The notes: generated by a model from the letters alone, not told the origin. 48,422 nt of DNA from Chara braunii (GCA_003427395.1 BFEA01000079.1:2343455-2391876); one strand, 5' to 3'; positions 20,282-31,037 are shown, counted from the first letter of the stretch. Translations and numbers: made by a program.

Positions 20282-20534
20282 ATGCTACCACATAGATGTA
20301 CCTCCACACCTAAGGACATATCCTGTCTTCCATGCGTCTAAACTGCTACCCTATGTAGAAGAAGATAATTTTCCAAATTGGCCATCTATGTTTCCACCCT
20401 CTATGAATGGAGGTTATGAAGTTGAAAAGATATTGGAACATGGCTATTTCTCTACAGGTGGCAGAGGAAGACCTCAGAAGCAGTATAAGGTACAGTTAAA
20501 ATCCCAACCTCCATCTGATGCCAGATGGGTTTAG
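20265..20534 (+). pseudogene. Integrase C-terminal tail and chromodomain
   Basis: Reads VFHASKLLPYVEED and then a chromodomain-like segment (EVEKILEH, GRGRPQKQYKVQLKS, ARWV). The long stretch that normally separates the integrase Glu block from the VFHxS motif is absent, so an internal deletion of several hundred bases is inferred at about 20282. Chromodomain presence places the element among chromoviruses, which family knowledge links to chromatin-directed insertion. Confidence 0.75.
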
Positions 20535-20646
20535 TAAGAAAGAAAGAACTACCTACTGCTCCTGACATTGTTGCTGCATACGAACGTGGGATAAGGGAGA
20601 ATTGATGAAAATCTGCGATGGAACTCGAAAATTGGGCTGATAGGAA

Positions 20647-21813
20647 TGCAATAACCCATGTTGTATGCCTCGTGGAAAGTCTGAGGGCTCCCGGGCCGCA
20701 CTCAGACCCAGGCCGAAGGGGAAAAATGAACCCCAAGTAAAGATTCAAGGCCTGACGAGATACAGTTGACTAAAGTCAACTGTCGGAGCCCCAATAGTCA
20801 AAGTCAAAGTGTACCCAGCCCAGGCCGCCGGTCAGACGCACACACTTGTTTGTATGCAGGTAGGTACCCGGACAACATCAGGTCCAAGGGGAAGTCTGCA
20901 ACTGTACACAATCCAGGCCCTCCGCTGTGAGTTAATCTGTACAACTGTGGGTGAGGGACCCGAGACCAGAAAACCTCGTCAAATGCTACAAAAGGACTGG
21001 TCTCCAGGAGGTCAACATTCAGTCTTGCTATGCTGCTTGGACGCTGGCTAGACTGTGACTGGACGCTGGCATTGACGCTGGCTAGACGCTGGCTAGACGC
21101 TGGCTTGACGCTGGCTGTGCGCAGGCACTGTGGAAGACGACGCAGGTTGTGGCAGCATGCTGGCCCTTTCTGTTTTGTGCGCCAGGCATTGCTGATGTGG
21201 CGCTGCCACCTGTCTACCCTGCTGATGTGGCGCATGCCACTTGTCTGCATTTCTGATGTGGCGCATGCCATTGGTCTACATTGCTGATGTGGCGCTGCCA
21301 CCTGCCTAAATTGTGTTGCTGTTGTGGCGCTGCCACCTGTCTTCATTGATGATGTGGCGCATGCCACCTGTCTCTATATCTGACGTGGCATTGGCCACAC
21401 TGTCCACATGAGGTGACTGGTTGCGACAAGGAGGGAGATCCGGATCTGTGGAAGATTGGGATCGGGTGCTCACCTGAGGTTGACGTCGCCACTGTATTCA
21501 GCTGTTGTCTTCATGGTCTTCAGGATATAGGAGTGCCACGTGGCACTGCTGTGTGATCAGGATTATCATACTTGTTATTGATGTGGAGAGGGAAGAAGCC
21601 CCGAGAAGAAGAGGGGATTGATTGGATTACTTTGTGTAATCATTGTTCATCTCTTCCATCTTCTCCTCTGTCTATTCCCCCTCCACTCTCTTCGTCTAAT
21701 GGTAACGAGATACTGTTTCAGATATCACTTCACGTTAACTGGAGACTTTGTGCAGGTCTGAGACTACTTGTGCTCGACGTCTGACGAGTATCTGGTAAAC
21801 TTTGTTCATTACA
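20647..21813 (+). repeat. Right (3') LTR
   Basis: Starts TGCAATAACCC and ends TTCATTACA, matching the left LTR with few substitutions. It has one copy of the sequence doubled at 13623-13813 and seven of the roughly 30-bp subrepeats. The sequence before it (GGGCTGATAGGAA) is only weakly purine-rich as a polypurine tract. Confidence 0.9.
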
Positions 21814-21817
21814 CAGC
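21814..21817. other. Target-site duplication CAGC, right copy
   Basis: Repeats the CAGC at 13336-13339 directly after the right LTR. Confidence 0.75.
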
Positions 21818-21892
21818 AGTGCTGTGGGCTGTATGGACACTGCTAAACAACCGCTGCAGACAGGGAGCAGCACCTTCACTGCAGGCATACTA
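21818..21892 (+). pseudogene. LINE 3' domain, continuation beyond the gypsy insertion
   Basis: Joining across the insertion with one CAGC kept preserves the frame. The continuation reads VLWAVWTLLNN, the tryptophan-rich segment usual at the end of plant LINE ORF2, and stops at TAG (21890-21892). No poly-A tail is recognised after it. Confidence 0.75.
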
Positions 21893-22555
21893 GGAAAAAG
21901 CGATGGAGAATTTGAGGATTGCCCTGCAGGCAGATGTTCGATGTTTGTATACATAGGGTGTGTGTGAAGGTGGAGGAATTCTGGAAAATATGGGATCAGT
22001 ACCCACACCTGTTGACCCGTAATCTTGACACGGGCCGGTTACAGTTCGGCCCTGTTCTGCTGCGTCACGTGCCCCGACCGGAAAAGGACCCAGAATAGGA
22101 ACACTGCGGTACTTCATGTTCCAGGGGTGGAAGTGATAGAAGTAGAATAGTTGTAAAATAGTTAGGATGACTCTGTAGGAGGTAGGTCGGCAATAGGGAG
22201 ATAGTTGTAAAATATTTAGGGTGGACCCGTGCAAAATGGCTCGGGCCATGAGTGAGCATGATCATGGCATGGAGAGTGTAGGAGGGGTACAGCATTGGAT
22301 GGGTAAAGCGTCCAGGGAGTGAGTTTTAGAAAAAACAGCTTAAAAAGTAACAAAAAAGCACAGAACTTGGGGAGCATGCTGGGGAGACTCTTCAGGAGCA
22401 GGATATCATGACAGTGAGGAGGGGATGTGATGAGGAGATTGTATAGTTCGACAGGGGTGTTATGATCCTCGCCAATTTCAAAGTACAAGCTCATGAGAAA
22501 GTACAATGCCCTCCAAGTGCAAAAAGAAATGAATTAACTTGAGAGGAGAGAGAGG
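21893..22555. other. No recognisable feature
   Basis: Possible LINE 3' untranslated sequence at the left end. A short direct repeat (GATAGTTGTAAAATA / GAATAGTTGTAAAATAG near 22145 and 22200) is visible. Nothing else is recognised. Confidence 0.35.
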
Positions 22556-22645
22556 GAAAGAAGAAGAAGAAGAAAGAAAGAAAGAAGAAGAAGAAGAAGA
22601 AGAAGAAGAAGAAGAAGAAGAAGAAGAAAGAAAGAAGAAGGAGAA
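22556..22645. repeat. (GAA)n microsatellite
   Basis: GAA/GAAA-type repeat, with an uninterrupted AAG core at about 22583-22626. Confidence 0.95.
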
Positions 22646-22799
22646 GATGTACACCAGTAAAGACCAATGATAATTCCCTTCTTCTCGCCAATCACTCTCT
22701 TCCTCCTTTTCTCCTCCTTATTCAAACAATAAATAATAATAATAATGTTATAGGGCTGAACCAGAATCAATGTCTGAATCCCTCTTCTACTGCAGGTAC

Positions 22800-23724
22800 A
22801 ACGTGAGGTCCATCATAGCCATGTCCACCTTTCTCCTTCCTCTTCATGAAGGTCGAGGTTATGGCGGACTGCTAGGGCCTTGCCCTGATGTGCAAAAGAC
22901 AACTCAAAGCAGCTATGACTACTCTAGCTCAGGCCGTCATGCCTGACTCTGCCTCAAAGCTTCTTTGTGTAGCTCTACCCCGACTGGGGCCTTCCAGATG
23001 CAGCACCCACCAAGGTGATGAAGATGGTGTCCACCATACCCAGGTAAGTACCTCTGGCGCTCTCCCTTCCTAGTCCTTGTCTTCCTCCTCCTCCAGCCTG
23101 TGCTCCTCCACCATAGCCGAGGTGGGGAGCTGGGCGCGCCTTCCTCCCCAGCAGCACCGCTCCAGCGGGGAAAGAGGCCCGCAACACTTAGAGCAGCGGA
23201 AAAACACTCAAGTAGCAGGTAGGCCGGTACCACACCAAGTAGAGGTAGATGTGCCGGGTACTCGAGGCCGAGTAGAAGAAGACAAAAGATGGCACTTTTA
23301 GAGGCCCAGTACTTGTTGGCTAGGTCTAGGCGGGTGGGTACCAGCCCAACCAGTCTGAGTCTAGGGCCTGTACGGGCAATCAGAGTCTGCAATGATGATT
23401 CCCTCCGAATGGGAGGAGGTACCGGTTGCTTGGAGGCCGCGCAGCCTGGAAGTCACCGCCCAAGAGGCAAGCACCGCTGTAACCATCAATGTCACAGCCA
23501 CAGGTAAGTACCGGCCCTTTGGGCCTCCCGTACGGACCGGTACCCTTGCGGGTCACACACACACCCAAAGCGACAAGCACTCAGACAGACATTCAGACCA
23601 GCGACCACGCACACACACAGACTTAGAAAAGTCAGCGACAAGCGGTAAACTCAGCAAGGCATACATTCCATTGGCCAACTCAGAAATCAGTTCTGTCTCA
23701 GTCCGTGTTTGGCAGGTCCTTACA
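22800..23724 (-). repeat. LTR of family C, minus orientation (left limit uncertain)
   Basis: On the minus strand the sequence TGTAAGGACC starts at 23724 and is directly preceded by the purine tract CTTGAGGGGGGAGTAG (23725-23740), the classic polypurine tract plus 3'-LTR start. The LTR body contains CA-rich stretches and repeated AGGTAAGTACC motifs (23041, 23503). Parts recur at 8199-8595. The left end is not defined; CATAGC motifs occur at 22816 and 23111. Confidence 0.55.
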
Positions 23725-23740
23725 CTACTCCCCCCTCAAG
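23725..23740 (-). other. Polypurine tract of the family C element
   Basis: CTTGAGGGGGGAGTAG on the minus strand, abutting the TG of the LTR. About 65 bp of internal sequence follow (to about 23805) before LINE sequence starts. Confidence 0.6.
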
Positions 23741-23805
23741 AGCGAGTAACTCATTTTGAGTTCCTGACAAACGCATCGTAGGCGAACATAGCGAAGAGAT
23801 TTTGT

Positions 23806-25648
23806 GAGTTGATCCTCACCCACTCCCCTACCGTTATCGGATCTTCTTTCAACAGCCGAACCCATTGAGGGGGAATGGCTGCCCTCAGCTTTGCTATCCT
23901 CTGCCTCTTACGCATTCGTCGTTGCAGGGCTGCTTCCAGCTCATTGTCTGTGCACCAATCCTTTCTGCCTTCGTCCCAAAGATGGTCCACCTTGTAAACT
24001 CCCCGCTCCGCCCATTTCCAGCCGTATGCTCCTCGTGGTCCCTGCCATGGGAACAGTTCACCTGCTGCATCGCAGATGAACCTGTTGCCAAAAAGCAGCT
24101 GATTAAAGACTGCATCCGCAGTTCCCGACAACCAACATCTCAGGTTCACTTTTTTCCATAGAGCTAGCTTCGTGGTCCAAACCGTATCCCTGCGAATATG
24201 GCCTATCGCTGAACCATCCAGAAAACAAAGATCCACAAGCTCTCCCGGTATTTGGAGTGCGCAGGTCAGATGGCTTTGGGTAACTTGATGCCAGGTCTCT
24301 CCCTCCGTGCGCAGCACGGCCCAGATGAGATGTCGTACTTGCAGAGTGATAATTTGCCGCCATGGATCCAAAAGACCCAAACCTCCAAATCGCCTTGGTT
24401 GGATCAGTTTCGTCCATGTGACCCTAGGAATAGTCTTCCGCCTTGGTGTTGTTGGACCACATGTGCGCGTGAACTGCCTTGTTGATATATCTAAACGTCC
24501 TTTTTCCTGGCATGTCCATGGCCCCCGCCTACCACAGTGTGGCCAAGACGGAGTTCTTGATGACCAGGGATTTTCCAAAGACGCCCATGCTCCCTCTTGC
24601 GCTCCACGCATTAAGTCAGGTCAGCGCTGCCGTGGCCCCCATTGCCATCCGCTCTATTCCCCCAAAGCTTGGTGTCAAGTTTGCCTCTCAAAACGTCATC
24701 CTCTCCTTGCCTGTCCCTGTCGGGGCATCCCATCCCTCCGGGGCTCCACCTCTGGTGGAAGGATGGCCCTTAATTTTGACCAGTTAACCCGCGCGCCCGA
24801 AGACCTGCAAAAGGTTGCCAGGTCTTCTTTTAGTANNNNNNNNNNNNNNNNNNNNNNNNNNNNNNNNNNNNNNNNNNNNNNNNNNNNNNNNNNNNNNNNN
24901 NNNNNNNNNNNNNNNNNNNNNNNNNNNNNNNNNNNNNNNNNNNNNNNNNNNNNNNNNNNNNNNNNNNNNNNNNNNNNNNNNNNNNNNNNNNNNNNNNNNN
25001 NNNNNNNNNNNNNNNNNNNNNNNNNNNNNNNNNNNNNNNNNNNNNNNNNNNNNNNNNNNNNNNNNNNNNNNNNNNNNNNNNNNNNNNNNNNNNNNNNNNN
25101 NNNNNNNNNNNNNNNNNNNNNNNNNNNNNNNNNNNNNNNNNNNNNNNNNNNNNNNNNNNNNNNNNNNNNNNNNNNNNNNNNNNNNNNNNNNNNNNNNNNN
25201 NNNNNNNNNNNNNNNNNNNNNNNNNNNNNNNNNNNNNNNNNNNNNNNNNNNNNNNNNNNNNNNNNNNNNNNNNNNNNNNNNNNNNNNNNNNNNNNNNNNN
25301 NNNNNNNNNNNNNNNNNNNNNNNNNNNNNNNNNNNNNNNNNNNNNNNNNNNNNNNNNNNNNNNNNNNNNNNNNNNACATTGGGAATGCTTGCCTAACGGA
25401 CCGAGTGACAGCAAGCTTATCTGACCTCAACCCATTGACCTGCATCGCCGTCGAGCTTCCCTTCAGCTGGCTCCTAACCTATCCACAAAATATTTTGCCG
25501 ATTCCCCTCCGCGCCATTCCTTGTAATAAGAATTCCCACCGTACCCTGTCATACGCTTTTTCGAGATCTATGGATACGAATGCCATGGCCTGACCTGTGC
25601 ACCGGTCTTCTTCCAGGATTTGCTGGGCCAACAAAACACCATTGTGCT
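23806..25648 (-). pseudogene. L1-type LINE fragment 2 (reverse transcriptase middle to distal linker), with N gap
   Basis: On the minus strand it runs from the middle of the reverse transcriptase (about 25648, coding up to VNGLRSDKLAVTRSVRQ) across the gap to the thumb and linker (PRRFGGLGLLDPW, GYGWKWAERGVYKVDHLWDEGRKDW in part, VRLLKEDPITVGEWVRI). It is closely similar to 26190-27637 of LINE 1 over its whole length. It is truncated at both ends: at 25648 it abuts LINE 1 distal sequence, and near 23806 it abuts the family C element. Confidence 0.85.
24836..25375. other. Assembly gap (540 N)
   Basis: Run of Ns. Both flanks align with LINE 1 at about 27214 and 27366, where only some 150 bp separate them, so the gap is either overestimated or hides an insertion in this copy. 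Confidence 0.95.
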
Positions 25649-26158
25649 GTTGGGATTACCAAATGGTAAATTTGCCATAACGGTCCTGCCTGTTTCTGGT
25701 CTGACAAAGATGTTAATATAGCACACTGCTCGTTCCATCTTCGCTGCGTCCACCGACCAAGGTAAGCGTCCGAAAGCCAGTCCCTCTTGGCCCAACTGTT
25801 CCTTAACTCCTCACAAGTGTTGATTGGTTCCATCAGCGAGTTGTAAATGTTTTTCGTGGTCACTTCTTGTGGCGGCATGGCCTTATCGTGCATCCCCTGA
25901 GGTGACCATTCCCAGTCCCTTGGGTTCCATGTCAGGTTGCAGCCTGTGTGCTAGCTGGAACGGTCGGTATTGTCCCTAGGCATCTTTTCCTCCCTCGCAG
26001 ACTGCCAGTGTCTCACTCCATTCCTTACCAGGGTCAATCCCCCCTTCCTTCAGATCCCTGCTTCCCATAGAGGCCCCCCTAACCCTTCATATGCTAATCC
26101 CGACGTTACCCTCCATTCGGTGACTTCTAACCTATCACCCTGCACAGGGTGCTCCACC
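25649..26158 (-). pseudogene. LINE 1 distal part
   Basis: From the linker to the segment ending IYHLVIPTAQW. The portion 25893-25649 matches the plus-strand LINE at 12838-13085 (HxKAMPxQEVTTKNIYNSLM, then RWTQRRWNEQ). It lacks the short duplication that breaks the frame there. Immediately beyond 25649 the sequence switches to reverse transcriptase coding of LINE fragment 2. Confidence 0.75.
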
Positions 26159-26812
26159 CTATATAGTATATACCCTGTCTGGCCTCGGGTTTCCCTTGAT
26201 CCTCACCCACTCCCCTTCCGTTATCGGATCTTCTTTCAACTGCCGCACCCTTTCGGGGGAGATGGCTGCCCTCAGCCCTGCTATCCTTTGCCTCTTCCTC
26301 ATTCGTCGTTGCAGGGCTGCTTCCAGCTCATTGTCTGTGCGCCAATCCTTTCTGCCTTCATCCCAAAGATGGTCCACCTTGTAAACTCCCCGCTCCGCCC
26401 ATTCCCAGCCATATGCTCCTCGTGGTCCCTGCCATGGGAACGGTTCACCTGCTGCGTCACAGATGAACCTGTTGCCAAAGAGCAGCTGATTAAAGACTGT
26501 GTCTGCGGTTTCCGGCAACCGACATCTCAGGTGCACTTTTTTCCATAGAGCTAGCTTCGTGGTCCAAACCGTGTCCCTGCGAATATGGCCTATCGCTGAA
26601 CTATCCTGAAAACATAGATCCACAAGCTCTCCCGTATTTGGAATGCGTAGGTCAAATGGGTTTGGCCCGTTTGGGTAACTTGATGCCAGGTCTCTCCCTC
26701 CGTGCGCAGCAGGGCCTAGATGAGATGTCGTACTTGCAGAGTGATAGTTTGCCGCCACGGATCCAAAAGACCCAAACCTCCAAATCGCCTTGGTTGGATC
26801 CGTTTCGTCCAT
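26159..26812 (-). pseudogene. LINE 1 reverse transcriptase thumb and linker
   Basis: Frame of 217 codons with KAIWRFGSFGS near its start, then the linker region (DTVWTTKLALWKKVHLRC, FNQLLFGNRFICD, WDEGRKDWRTDNELEAALQ). It is nearly identical in kind to 23806-24417. The loss of the FGGLGLLD motif in this frame indicates an indel near 26780. Confidence 0.7.
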
Positions 26813-26829
26813 GCGACCCTAGGAATAGA

Positions 26830-27919
26830 TTATTCCACCTTGGCATTGTTGGACCACAAGTGCTCGTGAACTGCCTTGTTGATATATTTAAACATCCTCT
26901 TACGTGGCATGTGCACGGCCCCCGCATACCACAGCGTGGCCAAGACCGAGTTCTTGATGACCAGGGATTTTCCAAAGACGCCCATGCTCCCTCTTGCGCT
27001 CCACGCCTTAAGTCGGATCAGTGCTCCCGTGGCGCGCATTGCGATCCGCTGTGTCAATTTTGCCCCCCAAAACGTCATCCTCTCCTCGCATGTCACTCTC
27101 GGGGCATCCCATCCCTCCGGGGGCTCCACCTCTGGTGGAAGGATGGCCCTCAATTTCGACCGGTTAACCCGCGCACCCGAATACCTGCAAAAGGTTGCCA
27201 GGTCTTCTTTTAGTATCTGTTGCTGCTGGGTGGTTGGAGGGATCATCGCTCCCGTGTCGTCCGCGAAAGCCATGCATCTCAGCTAAGCTGCTGGCCCCGC
27301 CTTCAAGCCCATGATCCTGTCGTCGTCCCTCAGCAGCTCATGCAGAGACTCAATACAAATGACGTAGAGATGGGCATCCTTGCCTAACGGACCGAGTGAC
27401 AGCAAGCTTATTTGACCTCACCCCATTGACCTGCATCACCATCGAGCTTCCCTTCAGCAGGCTCCTAACCCAACCACAAAATATTATGCCGATTCCCCTC
27501 CGTGCCATTCCTTGTAATAAGAATTCCCACCGTACCCTGTTGTACGCTTTTTCGAGATCTATGGATACGAATGCCATGGTCTGACCTGTGCATTGATCTT
27601 CTTCCAAGATTCGCTGGGCCAACAGCACGATCGACAGAATCTGTCGGCCCGCCACAAAGCATGTTTGGGTGTGATCTATGATGTGCAGTAAGACCTCCTT
27701 CAGGCGGGGTGCCAATACTTTGGTCAGAATCTTGTATAGCGCGTTGAGGATGGATATTGGGCTCCAGTTCCGCACATTCTCCTTAGGTCTTTTCTTGTAG
27801 AGCAGGATTATATATATGTCTGCGAAACCCTGCGGGAAGGAGCCCTGTCTCAATGCTTCGTTATATGTTGCTGTCAAAACGGTCACAAAAAAGTTGTGGA
27901 GGCCTTTGCACAACTCCAC
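26830..27919 (-). pseudogene. LINE 1 reverse transcriptase
   Basis: First frame (27919-27350): KRPKENVRNWSPISILNALY, the first catalytic Asp block SIDLEKAYNRVRW, and VRQGCPSL, then an early stop. Second frame (27273-26830): the catalytic block AFADDTGA and a following region rich in RSKLRAI. The two are joined only through a frame change and a stop between 27350 and 27273. Catalytic residues themselves are kept. Confidence 0.85.
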
Positions 27920-28457
27920 CGGAATACCGTCCAGCCTGACCGCCTTGAGTCTTGGGGAGATCCGCTATCGCCCTGTGTACCTCTTCTGGCTTGATATTCT
28001 CTTCCAATTTGCATGTGCTTTCGAGGTCCAGTCGTCTTTGGACATGCTTCCAGATTTGATGTTCCGGCTCCCTAGCCATGTCTGCTGATGTCCACTGCTC
28101 TTCCTCTGTCAACAGTTGGCTATAGAAGTCCGTAGCATATTTTAGAATACCCCACATAGTGTGTTGCCTCTCCTTCTAACCGTTGAAGGGTTGATCCATT
28201 GCCGTCATTGCCGGCATTGATGTCCGCGTGCCCACTGTATTGAAGAATTTCCGCAACATTTGCTCCCCTACCGATATCCAGGCCGCCTTCATACACCTAC
28301 CCCATTTGACCGCCTCCTCCCCTTGCCACTCCCTCCACTCTCGAGCCACTTCTGCATGCTCCGCCCACCATTCCTCTTGTGTTTGCTCCCTTCCGGCGCC
28401 GGCATCGAGCTCCTCCATCATGTGCGCACATTCCTCCCCCGTCCTTTGGTGTGCGAG

Positions 28458-29463
28458 TCAGCTGCCCCGCAGCTGCCTGGCCAGATTTGCTCTAAGGTTC
28501 TGTGTTGCCGTCATTATATGGTCTAGCAAGTTGTCCTGGGAGCAATTGCTCACCCAATCTTCCCAAAAGTGCAGCACCATCGACTGGAAATCCTCACTCT
28601 TGAATACCCATGCCGGGATCAATCTGGGGGGTTGGCCCATCTCCATTCTTCCTACAGGAAAGGTTGCCATTACCACATAGTGGTCCGACGTGGCCATCGG
28701 CCTGACGTGTACCTGCTCAATTCTTTCGTTAAGGTACGCTGAGGCCCATATCATGTCTATTCTGCTCCTCGCAGTCGCTGCATTTCCCCAGAAAGCATAG
28801 GCCTTCTCTTGCGGGTGCATGGCCCTATAGGAATTGGTACAGCCAAGGCCTGTCATTCTGTGCATTAGTGCAAGTGAGTCCGCATCCATACGCCTGTCAT
28901 TTGCTGCATCCAGCCTTGGGTCCACTACTGAATTAAAGTCGCCTGCAATGATGATGTAGCCCACATCTGGCACCAGTGCCCGGAGTCGCTCCCACATCCG
29001 TTTGCGCTCCCCACCCTCGGACGGTCCATATATTGTGACGACTTCCCACGTTTCCTCCCCCCAGCTGAGTATAACCCATGCCCACCTACCCTTAGAATCG
29101 AAATGGGGGGATACCAGGATACACACTCTTCCTCTCGTTCCTTGCGCTGGGGCCCACACTTGGTGCCCCTTCCAAAACAGCATTGGTGCCTGTGTTCGTA
29201 CTTCGTTCAGCTTGGTCTCGTGCAGGCATACCACGTCAATTTGCTCCACTCTCACTTTCTTCGCCAGCTCCCTCCGTTTAGGCAAAATTGTCCCCCATAC
29301 CTCTCACATTCCATGTCATCAATTTCAGTCGGTTGCCTTTCCTTTGCAGTCCCATTCTGGCTGTCGGTTCTCCTCCCCTCCTTTTTCTACCCCTTCCTAT
29401 TGTCCCTTCTACCCCAGTTCTCCTACGGCCCTGCCTACCTATTGACCCTATATTACCTTCCAC
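28458..29463 (-). pseudogene. LINE 1 APE-type endonuclease
   Basis: Hallmarks of the exonuclease-endonuclease-phosphatase fold are in order: MTWNVRGMG, CLHETKL, VVTIYGPS, IIAGDFNSVVD, RIDMIW and SDHYVV. All expected catalytic residues (Asn, Glu, Asp/Asn, final Asp-His) are visible. A one-base frame change lies in a G run at about 29291-29295, between MTWNVRGMG and the rest. This domain nicks target DNA to prime reverse transcription. Confidence 0.88.
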
Positions 29464-29541
29464 ACTTCCTACTGTCGACTAATTTTTATTGCTGGGGGGG
29501 GTGTCACATTGCTCGTGACAACCCTGCAGGATAATTACCCC

Positions 29542-29865
29542 TCACTCCTCCTGTGGCAGCCTTGCATTGACACCGTTGAGTATGGCGAAAGTAGTGGCGT
29601 GTACTACATGGAAGTCTTGAGAGAGGGCCATGGGTCCGAACACCTCTGCAAACTTCGTCCATTGCATGGTTTTGTCCTTTAACCTTGGGACTCCTGGCCT
29701 CGTAGGTATCACTTCCACAAAAGAGATTATCACCACATATTCTTGTCCCTCCATTGTCTTTCTGGCGAACCTAGCGGCCGAAATCCGAGGCAGATGTTCC
29801 ACCAGGTATTTTGGACCCACCCACTTCGCCACTTGTTTGAGGCTTTGAGCACTTGCTGCTCCCAA
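29542..29865 (-). pseudogene. LINE 1 ORF1-like frame
   Basis: 107 codons with a regular, protein-like composition (KWVGPKYLVEHLPRISAARF, then KTMEGQEYVVIISFVEVIP). Its position directly 5' of the endonuclease suggests the ORF1 or nucleic-acid-binding protein of the LINE. No zinc knuckle is visible. I do not recognise a named domain. Confidence 0.5.
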
Positions 29866-29884
29866 ACATTGTTTGTTTACACAA

Positions 29885-30112
29885 CATTTTTTTTTTCGGT
29901 TTTTTTTTTCTATTTTTTTTCAATATTATGCGCCGGGACTGCCGGGGACCCTGCCCACCTCGGGCTGCCCTGGAGGGTACCCGGGCGACCTTCCCACAGC
30001 CAGGCCACCTGGGGACCAGGACAGGTATTTCACTCATTTGCTTTGAGTGGAGTTCAAACTCAGGCCTGTGTTTCAACAGTTCAGGGGTGTGCCAACTGAG
30101 CTACATCAGTCA
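29885..30112 (-). mobile_element. tRNA-derived SINE with A-rich tail
   Basis: On the minus strand the head carries an A-box (TGTAGCTCAGTTGG, about 30104-30091) and a B-box-like CTGAGTTTGAACTCC (30063-30049), the internal RNA polymerase III promoter of tRNA-derived SINEs. A GC-rich body with CCCAGGTGGCCTGG and GGGTACCCTCC follows, then an A-rich tail at 29930-29885. Length about 225 bp. Clear target duplication was not found. Related heads are at 32593-32610 and 46064-46118. Confidence 0.8.
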
Positions 30113-30179
30113 GTTACATACAAACCAACTTTTCCATCAATTCATTCATTCTGCCGCGTGCTGCCTTGAGGCTGGAGTA

Positions 30180-30560
30180 CTGCATGCAGAGCACTAACGC
30201 TTGAAGGAGGCAGAGCTCGAGCGAGCAAGAGAGCTAGATTAGCCAGCTGTGAAAGAGGGCATGCAGTGTCATAGCGGGGAACGAGGGCTTGCAGCACCAT
30301 AGCTGGGAAAGTGGGCATGCAGTGCCATAGCTTAGAAGTAGAGAGAGAGTTAGGCTTGAGGGGAGATCATATCTGTGCAGAGAGGTGAGTGGAGCGAGAA
30401 AGGGAGAGAGGGTTACCTGACTTACCTGGCGGTGTTGCTTTGCTGGAGCACGGCCTTCTTTCCTCATTTGGGGATGTTGTAGTAGTCAGCCGTGATTGTA
30501 GAACTGCGGCAACAGTGAGCAGTGACTGGCGTCAGAAGTGGGAGGAGGCGGGCTGGTTGG
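30180..30560. repeat. CATAGC-family repeat with three 28-bp subrepeats
   Basis: GA-rich segment resembling 4583-5230 and 8600-8900. Three 28-bp units at about 30255-30338 each contain a GAGGGC.TGCAG...CATAGC core. TTACCTGACTTACCTGG follows at 30412. Probably part of an LTR upstream of the gag-like fragment at 31038. Confidence 0.45.
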
Positions 30561-31037
30561 AGTGAGAGAGAAACTTACCTTGTGTGCTGTTGGCCAAAGC
30601 TGGTGGTCCTGGCATTTGTTGCCTGTAGTGCCCCAGAGCCGAGCTGAGCGCTGGTGATGCCTTCAAGGCAGCATCAGGAGCGCTGAACAGCTGCCTGGCG
30701 TAACAATGGATATTGGCGCTGCATATGGGAGCACAGCAAATGCAGTTGGCGATTGTTTGATAACCGACAACGAGCCGCGAAGAACAAGAAAAGTAACCGA
30801 ATAGTACGGCAAATACCGTGCAATTGCCATGCCTGCCTTGTTGGTCTGGGATGCTTGCTGACCTTGTGCACAAGATCTCACTGGTTGTGTTTAGTAGGTC
30901 CTCCTATTGCTCTGTCTGTCTGTTGTGGCTTGTTGCCTTTGTCTTCAGCATTGTCAGTCAGTTGTTAGAAATTATTCGTTAATCCCAAGTTCTTGTTCTG
31001 CTTTCTAGATTATTGATCTCTCTACTGTGCCTGCCGC

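Larger units (their letters stand above)
13340..21813 (+). mobile_element. Ty3/gypsy (chromovirus-type) LTR retrotransposon, degenerate
   Basis: About 8.5 kb, bounded by direct LTRs (13340-14646 and 20647-21813) beginning TG and ending CA, with the 4-bp duplication CAGC outside. Internal order is primer-binding site, gag-like frames, protease, reverse transcriptase, RNase H, integrase, chromodomain. That order (integrase last, chromodomain at the end) is typical of Ty3/gypsy chromoviruses. All enzymatic parts carry stops, frameshifts or lost key residues, so this copy cannot be autonomous. It is inserted in a LINE (12808-13339 and 21818-21890). Confidence 0.92.
25649..29870 (-). mobile_element. 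L1-type LINE 1, long but decayed copy
   Basis: On the minus strand, in order: ORF1-like frame (29865-29542), start of the endonuclease (29463-29278), endonuclease body (29285-28458), reverse transcriptase (27919-26830), thumb and linker (26812-26159) and the distal domain up to about 25649. Endonuclease plus reverse transcriptase without LTRs defines the L1-type class. The distal end is cut at 25649 by LINE fragment 2. Several frame changes and stops show it is no longer functional. Confidence 0.88.

Noticed and set aside
20452-20748. Antisense open frame across the end of the gypsy element and LTR
   Set aside because: Its C-terminal part is the reverse of the LTR start, also seen at 13157-13429; no independent evidence.
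22491-22770. Phe/Leu-rich open frames resembling membrane proteins
   Set aside because: Translations of the GAA/TTC microsatellite.
24307-25593. Very long open frame across the N gap
   Set aside because: Most of its length is N, and the real coding strand is the LINE on the minus strand.
29887-29930. Pol III terminator for a plus-strand gene
   Set aside because: The T runs are the complement of the A-rich tail of the minus-strand SINE.
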